This document shows, piece by piece, positions 8,752 through 17,337 of a stretch of DNA of 64,000 nt. Under the pieces are notes generated by a model. The model was not told the DNA's origin and searched no databases. It saw only the letters and a program-made list of their open reading frames with translations. A program made the translations under genes and the position numbers. Location: positions 496,001 to 560,000 of the forward strand of contig NZ_PYGJ01000001.1 of NCBI RefSeq assembly GCF_003014475.1. Direction: 5' to 3'. Position 1 is the first letter of the stretch. The number at the start of each line of letters is the position of its first letter. Origin of the DNA: Shimia abyssi (GTDB taxonomy: Bacteria; Pseudomonadota; Alphaproteobacteria; Rhodobacterales; Rhodobacteraceae).

Positions 8752-8837
8752 GTTTGCTGGTGAATTGGATTGAAGCGAGGTGACCGTAACGAGGGTGCGA
8801 GCACAACGCAGATCTTTCATGCATGCTCTAAAGAAGA

Positions 8838-8865
8838 TGCACCGACCAGTTTTTCGGTCGGTGCA
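8838..8865. terminator. Hairpin between convergent BKACE and mutase genes
   Basis: A perfect 10-bp inverted repeat, TGCACCGACC / GGTCGGTGCA, with an 8-nt loop stands between the + strand operon and the - strand mutase gene. Neither side has a clean T-run (AAAATC to the right, ATCTTC on the other strand). It may terminate both transcripts, but weakly. The rest of 8752-8959 shows nothing else recognisable. Confidence 0.5.
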
Positions 8866-8959
8866 AAATCGTTCGCAATGGAGTTTCTCACTGCTGGCTG
8901 GTCGCTGTGATGGCGATTGTGGATTAGCTAAAAGCAGCAGACAAATCGCTTCCCACTAA

Positions 8960-11086
8960 CTAGTCGCGCGCAGCCCGTATTAGTTTGAGTATATCCTGAG
9001 CGGCGTCTGGTATGTTTGTACCCGGCCCAAAAATCGCGCTAACCCCTGCCGACTTGAGGAAATCGTAATCCTGTTGTGGGATCACGCCTCCACAAATCAC
9101 GATGATGTCTTCTGCGTCTTTATCCTTTAGCGCCGCGATCAATTGAGGGGCCAATGTCTTGTGGCCTGCGGCCTGACTCGAAATCCCGACAACGTGCACA
9201 TCATTGTCCACCGCATCTTGAGCAGCCTCGTCCGGGGTTTGGAACAATGGGCCAACATCAACGTCAAAGCCGATGTCAGCAAAAGCCGTGGCAATCACTT
9301 TGGCGCCACGGTCGTGACCGTCCTGCCCCATTTTCACGACCAACATACGCGGACGGCGCCCTTCGGCTTCGGCAAAATCTTCTACTGACTTCTGGATCGC
9401 GGCAAAGCCTTCGTCGCCTTCGTACGCAGCGCCATAAACGCCAGCCAGTGTTTTGACCTCTGCGCGGTGACGTCCGAATTCGTTTTCCATGGCCATGCTG
9501 ATCTCTCCTACGGAAGCACGGGCGCGGGCGGCCTCAACCGCTGCGGCCAAAAGATTGCCGCCATCTTTTGCGATACGTGTTAGTTCGTTAAGTGCTGCCG
9601 AACAGGCGTTTTCGTCACGCTCGGCCCGCAGCGTGTTCAATCGCGCCACCTGACTTTCGCGCACGGCGACATTGTCGACATCCAGGATGTCGATCACGTC
9701 CTCTTTTTCCTTACGGTACTTGTTCACGCCGACGATCACTTCGTCGCCCTTGTCAATCATAGCCTGACGTGTCGCCGCGCTTTCTTCAATTCGCAGCTTG
9801 GGCATACCGCTGGCCACAGCCTTGGTCATTCCACCCATTTCCTCAACTTCTTCGATCAAGGCCCACGCCTTTTCGATCAGCTCATTGGTCAGGCTTTCAA
9901 CATAATAAGACCCAGCCAGCGGATCGACTACGTTGGTCACGCCGGTTTCTTCCTGCAAGACCAGTTGGGTGTTCCGGGCGATGCGGGCAGAAAAATCTGT
10001 AGGCAACGCAATGGCCTCATCCAACGCGTTGGTGTGCAAAGACTGCGTCCCCCCCAGAACTGCCGACATGGCCTCATACGCGGTGCGGACGACGTTGTTA
10101 TAAGGGTCCTGTTCCTGCAGGCTGACACCAGAGGTCTGGCAGTGAGTACGCAGCATTTTGGACCGTTCAGATTTTGCGCCAAAGTCGGTCATGATGCGAT
10201 GCCAGATGGTTCGTGCCGCGCGCAATTTGGCAATTTCCATAAAAAAGTTCATGCCAATGGCAAAGAAGAATGACAGGCGACCTGCGAATTTGTCCACGTC
10301 CATACCCGCGTCCATTGCCGCGCGAACGTATTCTCGCCCGTCCGCCAGCGTATAAGCCAGCTCTTGAACGAGGTTCGCACCGGCCTCTTGCATGTGGTAG
10401 CCCGAGATCGAAATTGAGTTGAATTTCGGCATCTCATTTGAAGTGTATTCAATGATATCCGAAATGATCCGCATCGAAGGTTCAGGCGGATAGATATAGG
10501 TGTTGCGCACCATGAATTCTTTCAGAATGTCGTTCTGAATGGTACCCGCAAGCAGCGCCTTGTCGTGACCCTGCTCCTCACCTGCTACGATGAAATTCGC
10601 CAAAATAGGGATTACCGCTCCGTTCATGGTCATCGAAACCGACACTTTGTCGAGCGGAATCCCGTCAAACAACACCTTCATGTCCTCGACACTGTCGATG
10701 GCCACACCGGCTTTACCGACGTCTCCGACAACGCGCGGGTGATCGCTGTCATAGCCGCGATGGGTGGCCAGATCGAACGCCACAGACACACCCTGCTGAC
10801 CAGCTGCCAGATTACGACGATAAAAGGCATTGGATTCTTCTGCGGTGGAAAAGCCTGCATATTGCCGGATCGTCCAAGGCCGGCCGGCATACATTGTCGC
10901 CTTGGGTCCACGGGTAAAGGGACCAAAGCCGGGCATGCTACCCATATGTTCCAGACCCTCGGTATCCGCCTCGGTATAGAGCGGCTTCACGTCGATCCCT
11001 TCAAGGGTATTCCAAGTCAGGTCGTCGAGCGGCTTGCCACGCAATTCCTTTTCGGCCAACTCGGCCCATTTTTTGGTGTCGCTCAT
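8960..11086 (-). CDS. scpA: Methylmalonyl-CoA mutase
   Basis: A 708-residue adenosylcobalamin enzyme converting methylmalonyl-CoA to succinyl-CoA, the last step of propionyl-CoA assimilation. The N-terminal catalytic barrel includes [18 protein letters not shown] and GYHMQEAGA. The C-terminal cobalamin domain has the base-off motif [10 protein letters not shown], then [11 protein letters not shown] and a glycine-rich CGGVIP. Length matches single-chain mutases. The start at 11086 is preceded by GAGAGGAAG; the frame open to 11209 has no such site and runs into the divergent promoter region. The epimerase gene is not in this window. pccA and pccB lie upstream on the same strand, but a + strand gene interrupts, so this is a separate transcript. 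Confidence 0.95.
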   Translation of the reverse strand: MSDTKKWAELAEKELRGKPLDDLTWNTLEGIDVKPLYTEADTEGLEHMGSMPGFGPFTRGPKATMYAGRPWTIRQYAGFSTAEESNAFYRRNLAAGQQGVSVAFDLATHRGYDSDHPRVVGDVGKAGVAIDSVEDMKVLFDGIPLDKVSVSMTMNGAVIPILANFIVAGEEQGHDKALLAGTIQNDILKEFMVRNTYIYPPEPSMRIISDIIEYTSNEMPKFNSISISGYHMQEAGANLVQELAYTLADGREYVRAAMDAGMDVDKFAGRLSFFFAIGMNFFMEIAKLRAARTIWHRIMTDFGAKSERSKMLRTHCQTSGVSLQEQDPYNNVVRTAYEAMSAVLGGTQSLHTNALDEAIALPTDFSARIARNTQLVLQEETGVTNVVDPLAGSYYVESLTNELIEKAWALIEEVEEMGGMTKAVASGMPKLRIEESAATRQAMIDKGDEVIVGVNKYRKEKEDVIDILDVDNVAVRESQVARLNTLRAERDENACSAALNELTRIAKDGGNLLAAAVEAARARASVGEISMAMENEFGRHRAEVKTLAGVYGAAYEGDEGFAAIQKSVEDFAEAEGRRPRMLVVKMGQDGHDRGAKVIATAFADIGFDVDVGPLFQTPDEAAQDAVDNDVHVVGISSQAAGHKTLAPQLIAALKDKDAEDIIVICGGVIPQQDYDFLKSAGVSAIFGPGTNIPDAAQDILKLIRAARD

Positions 11087-11114
11087 GACGTCTTCCTCTC
11101 GTAACTTTGTATCG

Positions 11115-11143
11115 CCCCGATGCGGAATTTTCCGCAAACGGGG
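11115..11143. promoter_or_regulatory. Extended inverted repeat between mutase and DUF4174 gene
   Basis: The divergent gap holds TGCGGAA-TT-TTCCGCA at 11121-11136, flanked by CCCCG at 11115-11119 and CGGGG at 11139-11143. The arms therefore total 12 bp per side with small internal spacers. It lies 30-60 nt from either start codon, where an operator would act on both genes, though an RNA hairpin is equally possible. Confidence 0.45.
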
Positions 11144-11200
11144 AATTTGACTGTCGCAAAATTCACTGGGCTGCCTATATTGGCACAAGCAGGAGACAAC

Positions 11201-11668
11201 ATGACCCACCGCTTAACCCTTGTAATTATGGTATTTCTGGCTGGAACCGGCGCCAGTGCGCAGGCAGCTGAAACAAACAGCAATTCTGGTGTAGCATCGC
11301 AAGAAGAAGCCCTCTTCCAGGACGGTGAAAATGCCATTTTGGGTGATTTTCTTTGGGTGCGGCGACCGTTGATAGTGTTTGCCGACAGTGAACGCGACCC
11401 GCGTTTCACCCAGCAGATGGATCTTTTGAATGCGCTACCCGAAGAACTGACCGAGCGCGACATTGTGGTGCTGACCGACACAAATCCGGCGGCCTCATCA
11501 GCACTACGCGAACGGCTGCGCCCGCGCGGGTTTATGCTGGTGCTGATCGGCAAGGACGGTAACCCATATTTGCGCAAGCCATTCCCATGGGATGTGCGCG
11601 CAATTTCCGCCAGCGTGGACAAGATGCCGCTACGCCAGCAGGAAATCCGCGACAGCCATTCGCAATAA
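11201..11668 (+). CDS. DUF4174 domain-containing secreted protein
   Basis: A 155-residue protein with an N-terminal signal peptide ([22 protein letters not shown]) and a single DUF4174 domain. That family is known from its opening [14 protein letters not shown] and a thioredoxin-like alternation of strands and helices, without a CxxC pair. ATG 11201 follows AGGAG at 11191-11195; the frame from 11120 begins inside the palindrome and is unlikely. It is divergent from the mutase and its stop nearly meets the convergent aldo/keto reductase. The function is unknown; a periplasmic role is likely. Confidence 0.8.
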   Translation: MTHRLTLVIMVFLAGTGASAQAAETNSNSGVASQEEALFQDGENAILGDFLWVRRPLIVFADSERDPRFTQQMDLLNALPEELTERDIVVLTDTNPAASSALRERLRPRGFMLVLIGKDGNPYLRKPFPWDVRAISASVDKMPLRQQEIRDSHSQ

Positions 11669-11672
11669 TGAT

Positions 11673-12581
11673 TCATGGCATTTTTTCGCCACGGGCCGCT
11701 TCGAGCACTGCATACCAGTCACGCCGTGTCATCTGGACTTCAAATGCCTTGACCGACTCTCGAATGCGCGCCTCTGATTGCGTACCAATTAGCGCGCTAC
11801 CGACACCCGGATGGGCCAACACCCATGCTAAGGCCACATGATCGATACCGACATCATTTCGGCCAGCAATCTCTTCCAATACTGCCAAAACACGCGCTTC
11901 GGCGCTGCCCGGCTCGCCCCGAGCCCCGGGAACAAGCCGCCCACCACCCAATGGAGACCATGCCATTAGACAAAGCCCCAACTCTTGGGCGATATCCGTA
12001 TCCCCATTGGTAAGAGGGTCTGTATGGATCGCGGAGAATTCCGGTTGAGATGCCGAGAGCGGGAAATCTAACTTCGACTGAAGCGCACGCAGTTGATCAG
12101 TCGAAAAGTTTGACACCCCTGCCTCACGGATCTTGCCTGCTGTCCGCAGTGTCGTCAGCGCCTCTGCAACTTCCTCATGCGCCGCTAGCAAGTCCGGACG
12201 GTGAATCAGGAAAAGATCAATATGGTCCGTGCGCAAACGCTTTAGGCTGTCGTCACAGCTTTCAATAAGCGTTTGCGCACGGCTGTCGTAAGGGTTGGGA
12301 GGATGGATGCCGCCCTTGGTCACCATCAAGACCCGGTCGCGTAATCCACCCAACGCCATCCCTTCGCCCAGCACAGCCTCAGCCGGGCCGAACCCTTGCT
12401 TACCAAAACCGTAAATCGGTGCCGTATCGATCATATTGATTCCCACAGCCAGCGCTGCTTCGATCTTCGATTGCGCCTCTGACGCAGTTGCGCCAGCCAT
12501 CCGCCAACAGCCATAGGCGATCCGCCCAGCATTCAACGGGCCGACGGTTGTGCTCTTGGCAATCGGCAGAATATTACTCAT
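11673..12581 (-). CDS. Aldo/keto reductase
   Basis: A 302-residue NADPH-dependent reductase of the AKR superfamily, cytoplasmic. The catalytic tetrad is visible: Asp and Tyr in IDTAPIYGFG, Lys in VTKGGI, and His in LFLIHRPD. The C-terminal GTQSEARIRESV matches the NADP-binding segment. It resembles the YdhF-type oxidoreductases. It starts 3 nt after the pccA stop, so it is probably cotranscribed with pccA, though no link to propionyl-CoA metabolism is known. The substrate is unknown. Confidence 0.88.
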   Translation of the reverse strand: MSNILPIAKSTTVGPLNAGRIAYGCWRMAGATASEAQSKIEAALAVGINMIDTAPIYGFGKQGFGPAEAVLGEGMALGGLRDRVLMVTKGGIHPPNPYDSRAQTLIESCDDSLKRLRTDHIDLFLIHRPDLLAAHEEVAEALTTLRTAGKIREAGVSNFSTDQLRALQSKLDFPLSASQPEFSAIHTDPLTNGDTDIAQELGLCLMAWSPLGGGRLVPGARGEPGSAEARVLAVLEEIAGRNDVGIDHVALAWVLAHPGVGSALIGTQSEARIRESVKAFEVQMTRRDWYAVLEAARGEKMP

Positions 12582-12584
12582 GAT

Positions 12585-14630
12585 TTATTCGAATTCCATA
12601 ATAACGTCGTCCACAGCTAGGCTGTCGCCCGATATGGCATTAATTTTTGTGACAACACCTTTGCGCTCGGCGCGCAGAATGTTCTCCATCTTCATGGCCT
12701 CAACCGTGCACAAAGCTTGACCTTCTTGCACTTCCTGCCCCGCCTCCACGTCAACTTTGACAATTAGTCCAGGCATTGGGCAGAGCAGCAACTTTGAAGT
12801 ATCGGGCGGAAGCTTCTCAGGCATCAGTTTAGCCAATTCGGCTTGGCGACGCGTGCGCACGTGTACTTTGAGATCCGCACCACGAGACCGAATGCGGAAA
12901 CCACCAGAGATTTTCCCAACCTTAAGAACGAGCATCTCGTCATTGAGGTCGAGAGTGGCCAACTGGTCACCCGGTGTCCAATCCGAACTCACGCGCAATT
13001 TCGTGCCGTCTGAAAACTTGACGGTTGATCCGTCCTTGTCGGCCTTGACCTTAACCTTGAATTCTTCTCCCTGAAGGGTCACAACCCACTTCTTGCCAAC
13101 GCGACGCTCATGGTTGTCCATTCGGCCTGACACTCGGGTACGACGTATTTCGGCGACCCAATGCATGGCCGCGGTTGCGGCTGCAATCTTACGCAAAGTA
13201 TCTGAAGGTAGTTCTACACCTTCGAACCCTTCGGGGTATTCTTCCTCGATGAACGCTGTCGTCATTTCTCCAGAAATAAACTTGGGGTGATCCATCACAG
13301 CGCTGACAAATGGCAAGTTGTGCCCAATGCCTTCGAGCTCGAACCCGTCCAACGCGTTGCGCATAGCCTCAATCGCCTCGTCGCGCGTTTTGCCCCATGT
13401 GCACAGTTTCGCGATCATCGGATCGTAATACATGCTGATCTCGCCGCCCTCGTACACGCCGGTATCATTGCGCACCGCAGTCTTGCCCGCAGCGGCCTTG
13501 TCCGCCCATTTGTCATTCTCTAACATCGGCCCTGCGGCCACTTCAGCTGGAGGACGATAGCGGGTCAGTCGACCAATTGACGGCAAGAAACCGCGATAGG
13601 GGTCCTCTGCGTAAACACGGTTTTCGATCGCCCACCCATTGATCTGCACGTCGTCCTGCGTGATGCTCAACGGCTCCCCGTTGGCGACACGGATCATTTG
13701 TTCGACAAGGTCTACACCTGTGATCAACTCGGTCACGGGGTGTTCCACCTGAAGACGGGTGTTCATTTCGAGGAAGTAAAAATTGCGGTCGCCGTCGACG
13801 ATGAATTCCACGGTCCCGGCGCTGGCATATCCAACGGCTTTGGCCAAGGCCACAGATTGTTCGCCCATTGCCTTGCGCGTGGCTTCGTCAAGGAACGGGC
13901 TTGGTGCTTCTTCGACAACTTTTTGGTTGCGGCGCTGGATCGAGCATTCCCGTTCGTTGAGATAAATCCCGTTGCCATGCGCATCGCACAGAACCTGAAT
14001 TTCAATGTGGCGCGGTTGGGTCACGAATTTCTCGATGAAAATCCGATCATCGCCAAAGGAATTAGCCGCTTCGTTCTTGGACGACTGAAATCCTTCACGG
14101 GCTTCCTGATCATTCCACGCGATCCGCATACCCTTGCCGCCGCCGCCAGCTGAGGCCTTAAGCATCACCGGATACCCGATTTCATTGGAAATCTTGACCG
14201 CTTCGTCCGCGTCTTCGATCAACCCCATATAGCCGGGAACCGTGCTGACACCCGCCTCTTGCGCGATTTTCTTGGAGGTAATTTTGTCCCCCATCTTTTC
14301 AATCGCGCCTTTGGGTGGTCCCACGAATGCAACACCTTCTGCCTCCAGCGCCTCGGCAAATTTGGCGTTCTCTGACAAGAATCCATACCCGGGGTGAACA
14401 GCGTGCGCGCCGGTTGACCGGATAGCCTCCATCACTTTGTCGATCACAATATAAGACTGGTTCGCGGGTGGAGGACCAATATGTACAGCCTCGTCTGCCA
14501 TTTCCACATGCAGCGCCTGCTTATCGGCGTCCGAATAGATGGCGACTGTTTGGATACCCATCTTGCGGGCGGTCTTGATCACACGACAGGCGATTTCGCC
14601 CCGGTTGGCAATCAGGATCTTGTCGAACAT
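12585..14630 (-). CDS. pccA: Propionyl-CoA carboxylase alpha subunit, biotin-containing
   Basis: A 681-residue biotin carboxylase/biotin carrier subunit. With PccB it carboxylates propionyl-CoA to methylmalonyl-CoA using ATP and bicarbonate. The N-terminal biotin carboxylase domain starts FDKILIANRGEIACRV, followed by the ATP-grasp glycine loop KASAGGGGKGMRI and EMNTRLQVEHPVTE. A middle BT domain leads to the C-terminal biotinyl domain with the acceptor Lys at about residue 647 in EAMKMEN. ATG 14630 has AGAAGGGA a few bases upstream; the longer frame to 14783 crosses a terminator and is rejected. The partner pccB lies 2.7 kb upstream, separated by small genes. Confidence 0.95.
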   Translation of the reverse strand: MFDKILIANRGEIACRVIKTARKMGIQTVAIYSDADKQALHVEMADEAVHIGPPPANQSYIVIDKVMEAIRSTGAHAVHPGYGFLSENAKFAEALEAEGVAFVGPPKGAIEKMGDKITSKKIAQEAGVSTVPGYMGLIEDADEAVKISNEIGYPVMLKASAGGGGKGMRIAWNDQEAREGFQSSKNEAANSFGDDRIFIEKFVTQPRHIEIQVLCDAHGNGIYLNERECSIQRRNQKVVEEAPSPFLDEATRKAMGEQSVALAKAVGYASAGTVEFIVDGDRNFYFLEMNTRLQVEHPVTELITGVDLVEQMIRVANGEPLSITQDDVQINGWAIENRVYAEDPYRGFLPSIGRLTRYRPPAEVAAGPMLENDKWADKAAAGKTAVRNDTGVYEGGEISMYYDPMIAKLCTWGKTRDEAIEAMRNALDGFELEGIGHNLPFVSAVMDHPKFISGEMTTAFIEEEYPEGFEGVELPSDTLRKIAAATAAMHWVAEIRRTRVSGRMDNHERRVGKKWVVTLQGEEFKVKVKADKDGSTVKFSDGTKLRVSSDWTPGDQLATLDLNDEMLVLKVGKISGGFRIRSRGADLKVHVRTRRQAELAKLMPEKLPPDTSKLLLCPMPGLIVKVDVEAGQEVQEGQALCTVEAMKMENILRAERKGVVTKINAISGDSLAVDDVIMEFE

Positions 14631-14690
14631 ATCATGTCCCTTCTGGTTCTTGGCCTGCGCGGAAATGGATCCGCACAGAAAGTGGTAACA

Positions 14691-14733
14691 AAAAAGCCAT
14701 CCCGCCCCCGGTTCATCGGAGATGGGATGGCTT
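14691..14733 (-). terminator. Rho-independent terminator after the small lipoprotein gene
   Basis: On the - strand, AAGCCATCCC and GGGATGGCTT form a 10-bp stem around a 20-nt loop, followed by TTTTTTG. It lies between the lipoprotein stop (14787) and the pccA start (14630). pccA therefore probably needs its own promoter close to its start, or read-through. Confidence 0.75.
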
Positions 14734-14786
14734 GTTGAGGCTGTGACCGATCGCGAACGACCGGTGAAATCAAGGATTGGCACGCC

Positions 14787-14993
14787 TTAGCACTTGCCGG
14801 GGTTTTCCTGACAATAAATGACGTTGACCGCGCCACCAGCGAGCACGCCCGCGGCTGCGCTGCCACCAAGGACGAGCGCTCCTGCAGCACCTGCGCCTGC
14901 ACCGATAAGGGCCTGTTCGCCCACCGAGTCGCCACAGGCCGCAAGGCTTGCGGCCGCGACCAACCCTGCAATGGATAATTTGAAGTTTGACAT
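14787..14993 (-). CDS. Small lipoprotein
   Basis: A 68-residue protein with a lipoprotein signal peptide: SNFKLSIAGLVAAASLAAC, with the lipobox LAAC placing the lipidated Cys near residue 20. The mature part is short, glycine/alanine-rich (GAGAGAAGALVLGGSAAAG) and ends in CQENPGKC, two Cys that could form a disulfide. The Gly/Ala-rich core suggests a short membrane-inserting segment. ATG 14993 is preceded by an AGGAG-like GGGCAGGAG. Its own terminator follows. The function is unknown; similar tiny lipoproteins are common in this bacterial family. Confidence 0.75.
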   Translation of the reverse strand: MSNFKLSIAGLVAAASLAACGDSVGEQALIGAGAGAAGALVLGGSAAAGVLAGGAVNVIYCQENPGKC

Positions 14994-15096
14994 GATACGT
15001 TTTCTCCTGCCCGGAACGTTTGTTGCATGTTGGCACGCCGCGCCAACCTGATCTTGGGGGTTGTCCTCCCCCGCACAATCAAACCGGTAAAACAGG

Positions 15097-15138
15097 AAAA
15101 AACGGGTGATCCAGCAGGGACGCCACAGGACCACCCGT
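15097..15138 (-). terminator. Rho-independent terminator downstream of the 118-residue gene
   Basis: On the - strand a stem of 11 bp, ACGGGTGGTCC / GGATCACCCGT with one G:U pair, is followed by TTTTTCC. It lies in the 307-nt gap 14994-15300, which otherwise holds only the upstream region of the small lipoprotein; no other gene or repeat is seen there. Confidence 0.7.
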
Positions 15139-15300
15139 AAGGGGAAGGGTAACGGAATACACAGTTACAAGAACCGGCCCGAACAAGGCCGCGCCCTATG
15201 CCGTCCATATTGTCACGCAAAACACCGGGAACAATGACCATTCCAGCCATGTCCGATACATGAGCCGCATACCGCCCAAATTGCATAACAATAGGCAATT

Positions 15301-15657
15301 TCACGCCCAATCTCCATCGATGGATTCGGGAAAAGAGGCACGCGCCACATCGACATCTATTTGCAAAAGCGCATCGTAGCTTTCGGGATCAAATGGGTCT
15401 TCGGCAGGCACAACCTCGCGCTCAAAAAGCCAGCTAAGACGACCAGCATCAAGGTTTCCGCGTTCAAAGGGCTGGTCGCCGAACGCATCCCAAAGCGCTG
15501 TCAAAAAACCGGCATCAGCGCGACGATCTGCCGGACGCCGATCCTTGAACCGCTCGCGTCGGGTAATCGCAGTAGCACCCTTGGGGTTGGCGCGGCGAAT
15601 GATGAATTGATAATCTGTGCCGGGAAGACGTCCCGGAAATCCGCGATGCTTAATCAT
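15301..15657 (-). CDS. Hypothetical protein, 118 residues
   Basis: I do not recognise a domain. The product is hydrophilic and charged, with a basic N-terminal half (RGFPGRLPGTDYQFIIRR, ITRRERFKDRRPADRR) and an acidic C-terminal half. No signal peptide or membrane segment is seen. The start at 15657 is fixed by a perfect AAGGAGG 7 nt upstream; the frame open to 15732 has no support. Its own terminator follows. Gene position and coding quality suggest a real conserved gene of the Roseobacter propionyl-CoA region, but no function can be given. Confidence 0.65.
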   Translation of the reverse strand: MIKHRGFPGRLPGTDYQFIIRRANPKGATAITRRERFKDRRPADRRADAGFLTALWDAFGDQPFERGNLDAGRLSWLFEREVVPAEDPFDPESYDALLQIDVDVARASFPESIDGDWA

Positions 15658-15747
15658 GCTGCACCTCCTTGGATTGAGGTAGCATAGTGCTCGCGATTTA
15701 GGGGGCGGACAGGCCCGAAAGCCTGACCGCAACTTTTGGCGACAAGA

Positions 15748-15894
15748 TTACTTGTACTTACCAGTGTATGTAGGTTCGACCGAGATGGGCTCGGGATCGA
15801 CAACGACATATTCTTCCACAGGCGCAGTGTCTGCACAGGCCGCGACAAACGCAACCAGGCCGACCGCCAGCAATGATTTGATGCTCTTGGACAT
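15748..15894 (-). CDS. Very small lipoprotein, 48 residues
   Basis: A short gene easily missed by length filters. The product starts MSKSIKSLLAVGLVAFVAAC, a clear lipoprotein signal with lipobox VAAC and Cys20. The mature part is only 28 residues, acidic and proline-containing (VVVDPEPISVEP), ending in TGKYK. GGAG lies 8 nt before the ATG at 15892-15894, and the stop is TAA at 15748-15750. A stem (GCGGACAGGC/GCCTGACCGC, one mismatch) at about 15705-15730 follows. The function is unknown; the size and layout match the tiny cell-envelope lipoproteins often seen in Rhodobacteraceae. Confidence 0.75.
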   Translation of the reverse strand: MSKSIKSLLAVGLVAFVAACADTAPVEEYVVVDPEPISVEPTYTGKYK

Positions 15895-16096
15895 CTGTTT
15901 CTCCAGTTCTTGTTTTCGTTCGAAACAGGGCCGATTGACCCTGCCTGCCCCACGTCCGTACGAATACGGCGCGAGCGCAGATTACTGGATTGTGCTGCAA
16001 AAAGATACGGATAGCGCGCCAAGCTAATGTGCTGTGGCCGCAAAGCCGCAATTGGGCGAACGCTCGGTTGCCCTTTCGCAATATGTTGTGGTCCCA

Positions 16097-16504
16097 TCAG
16101 AAACCCTCCCAGATACAGGTGCCATCTTTTACGATGAAGGCTTCAAAATACTGGGTGGCCAACGCGTCAAGCACGCCAAATTCCGTCTCTCGATCCGACA
16201 TGGAGATGATGACCTGATCCACAGTTTCGCCCTCAGTCGCCAGATACGGGACAGCAACGCCAATGCATAGGTGAAAAAAATCTTCTTCGATTTCGGCAAA
16301 CTCGACGCCCTGACGGATCAAGGGCATGACATAACGCAAACGCGCAACACGTGACCCATCGTCTCGCGCATCAAAAAGTATTTCCTGAAAATAGATCTCG
16401 TTGCCTGAGGGCACAGCTGGGACTTCATCCAAGACGCCAGCCATGGCTGTGGTGGCCAAAAGAGCAACACCAAACGCAACATATTTCAAAGTTGCAACAC
16501 TCAT
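16097..16504 (-). CDS. DUF6497-like secreted hypothetical protein
   Basis: A 135-residue protein with an N-terminal signal peptide (VAFGVALLATTAMAG) and a mature part resembling the Roseobacter family DUF6497, with VPAVPSGNEIYFQEI and VDQVIISMSDRE. Two Cys (LCIG and GTCIWEGF) could pair in the periplasm. Its start overlaps the stop of the gene upstream (ATGA), so it is translationally coupled to that 121-residue protein. The function is unknown; family assignment is from memory. Confidence 0.7.
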   Translation of the reverse strand: MSVATLKYVAFGVALLATTAMAGVLDEVPAVPSGNEIYFQEILFDARDDGSRVARLRYVMPLIRQGVEFAEIEEDFFHLCIGVAVPYLATEGETVDQVIISMSDRETEFGVLDALATQYFEAFIVKDGTCIWEGF

Positions 16505-16866
16505 GTTCGATCGGCCAATTTCGAAGATTTGTGGCGCGCATAGTTAAGCCATCTCGTGCGCTTTTCGGGATTATCCAGAACACCTTGAATAACGCATTCA
16601 ACATGATCTCGGGCAATATGGCCTGACACCTCACCACCCGCGATAACGTGTAACTGGCCGGCTTCTCGGCGCACCTTTATTACAGGTGAAAACCCTTTCA
16701 GGCCTTGCAACGCTCTCCATAGATCTTGCCGCACTTGGTGGGCAATCTTAGTTCGACCAGCATCTGGTAAAGACGTGCTCGCGGCAACATCTAACCGCGC
16801 CCGCAAGCCACGCGAAAGAGTAAGGGTCTGACCCTCGCTCTTGATATGCCAACTACCACGCCTCAT
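16501..16866 (-). CDS. Hypothetical protein, 121 residues
   Basis: A basic, soluble protein without signal peptide or membrane segment and with no domain I recognise. Its centre, KGFSPVIKVRREAGQLHVIAGG, looks like alternating beta-strands. It overlaps both neighbours by 4 nt: the cupin stop upstream and the DUF6497-like start downstream. The three genes thus form a tightly coupled unit behind pccB. Reading-frame coupling on both sides is the main evidence that it is real. Confidence 0.65.
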   Translation of the reverse strand: MRRGSWHIKSEGQTLTLSRGLRARLDVAASTSLPDAGRTKIAHQVRQDLWRALQGLKGFSPVIKVRREAGQLHVIAGGEVSGHIARDHVECVIQGVLDNPEKRTRWLNYARHKSSKLADRT

Positions 16867-17264
16867 TGCGGTGCATCCTCGTCCTTGGTTTCAAACACCG
16901 CAGGACTGACGATTTCAATCAGCTCCATGTCATCCGAGTGGCGCACTTCTCGATGCTTGATACCCGGTGGCTGCAACACACAGGCCCCTTCGCGCAACAT
17001 GTGCTCGCCCTGCCCTTCGTACTCAAATACAACCCAACCTTTGGTCACATAGACCATCTGGAAATCTAGTTCATGGCTGTGCCATGCTCCAGAACTCTCC
17101 TCCCCTGGCACCGCCCGGATGACATGCGCCCCGAATTTGCCTTGCGTCGCCTCCTTGATCCCAAGCTGACGGTACTCAAAAAACGCACGCAATCCCGCGC
17201 CGACAAATGGCGAGTCATCGGCATTAGAAACGGTAAACGCTTGGTTCTTGTAAAGATCGGTCAT
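16863..17264 (-). CDS. Cupin domain-containing protein
   Basis: A 133-residue single cupin. The first motif, AWHSHELDFQMVYVTKGWVVFEY, keeps two His and a Glu suited to metal binding. The second reads VLQPPGIKHREVRH, with the expected His. It may be a small metal-dependent enzyme or a sensor. It starts 73 nt after the pccB stop with no terminator evident between, so it is probably cotranscribed with pccB and with the two genes that overlap behind it. No direct role in propionyl-CoA metabolism is known. Confidence 0.8.
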   Translation of the reverse strand: MTDLYKNQAFTVSNADDSPFVGAGLRAFFEYRQLGIKEATQGKFGAHVIRAVPGEESSGAWHSHELDFQMVYVTKGWVVFEYEGQGEHMLREGACVLQPPGIKHREVRHSDDMELIEIVSPAVFETKDEDAPQ

Positions 17265-17337
17265 CTTCTCAAAGACATCTCGGGATCAAAGAAAAAGTCA
17301 TGATGGAAATCGCACTTCTGTCGCTCACACTTTTCGC

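Noticed and set aside
14631-15310. - strand frames extending pccA upstream (to 14783) and a 232-codon frame 14612-15310
   Set aside because: They cross two terminators and the 68-residue lipoprotein gene; ATG 14630 matches the conserved PccA start.
15705-15730. Stem GCGGACAGGC/GCCTGACCGC after the 48-residue lipoprotein
   Set aside because: One mismatch and no T-run on either strand; possible 3' hairpin but too weak to list as a terminator.
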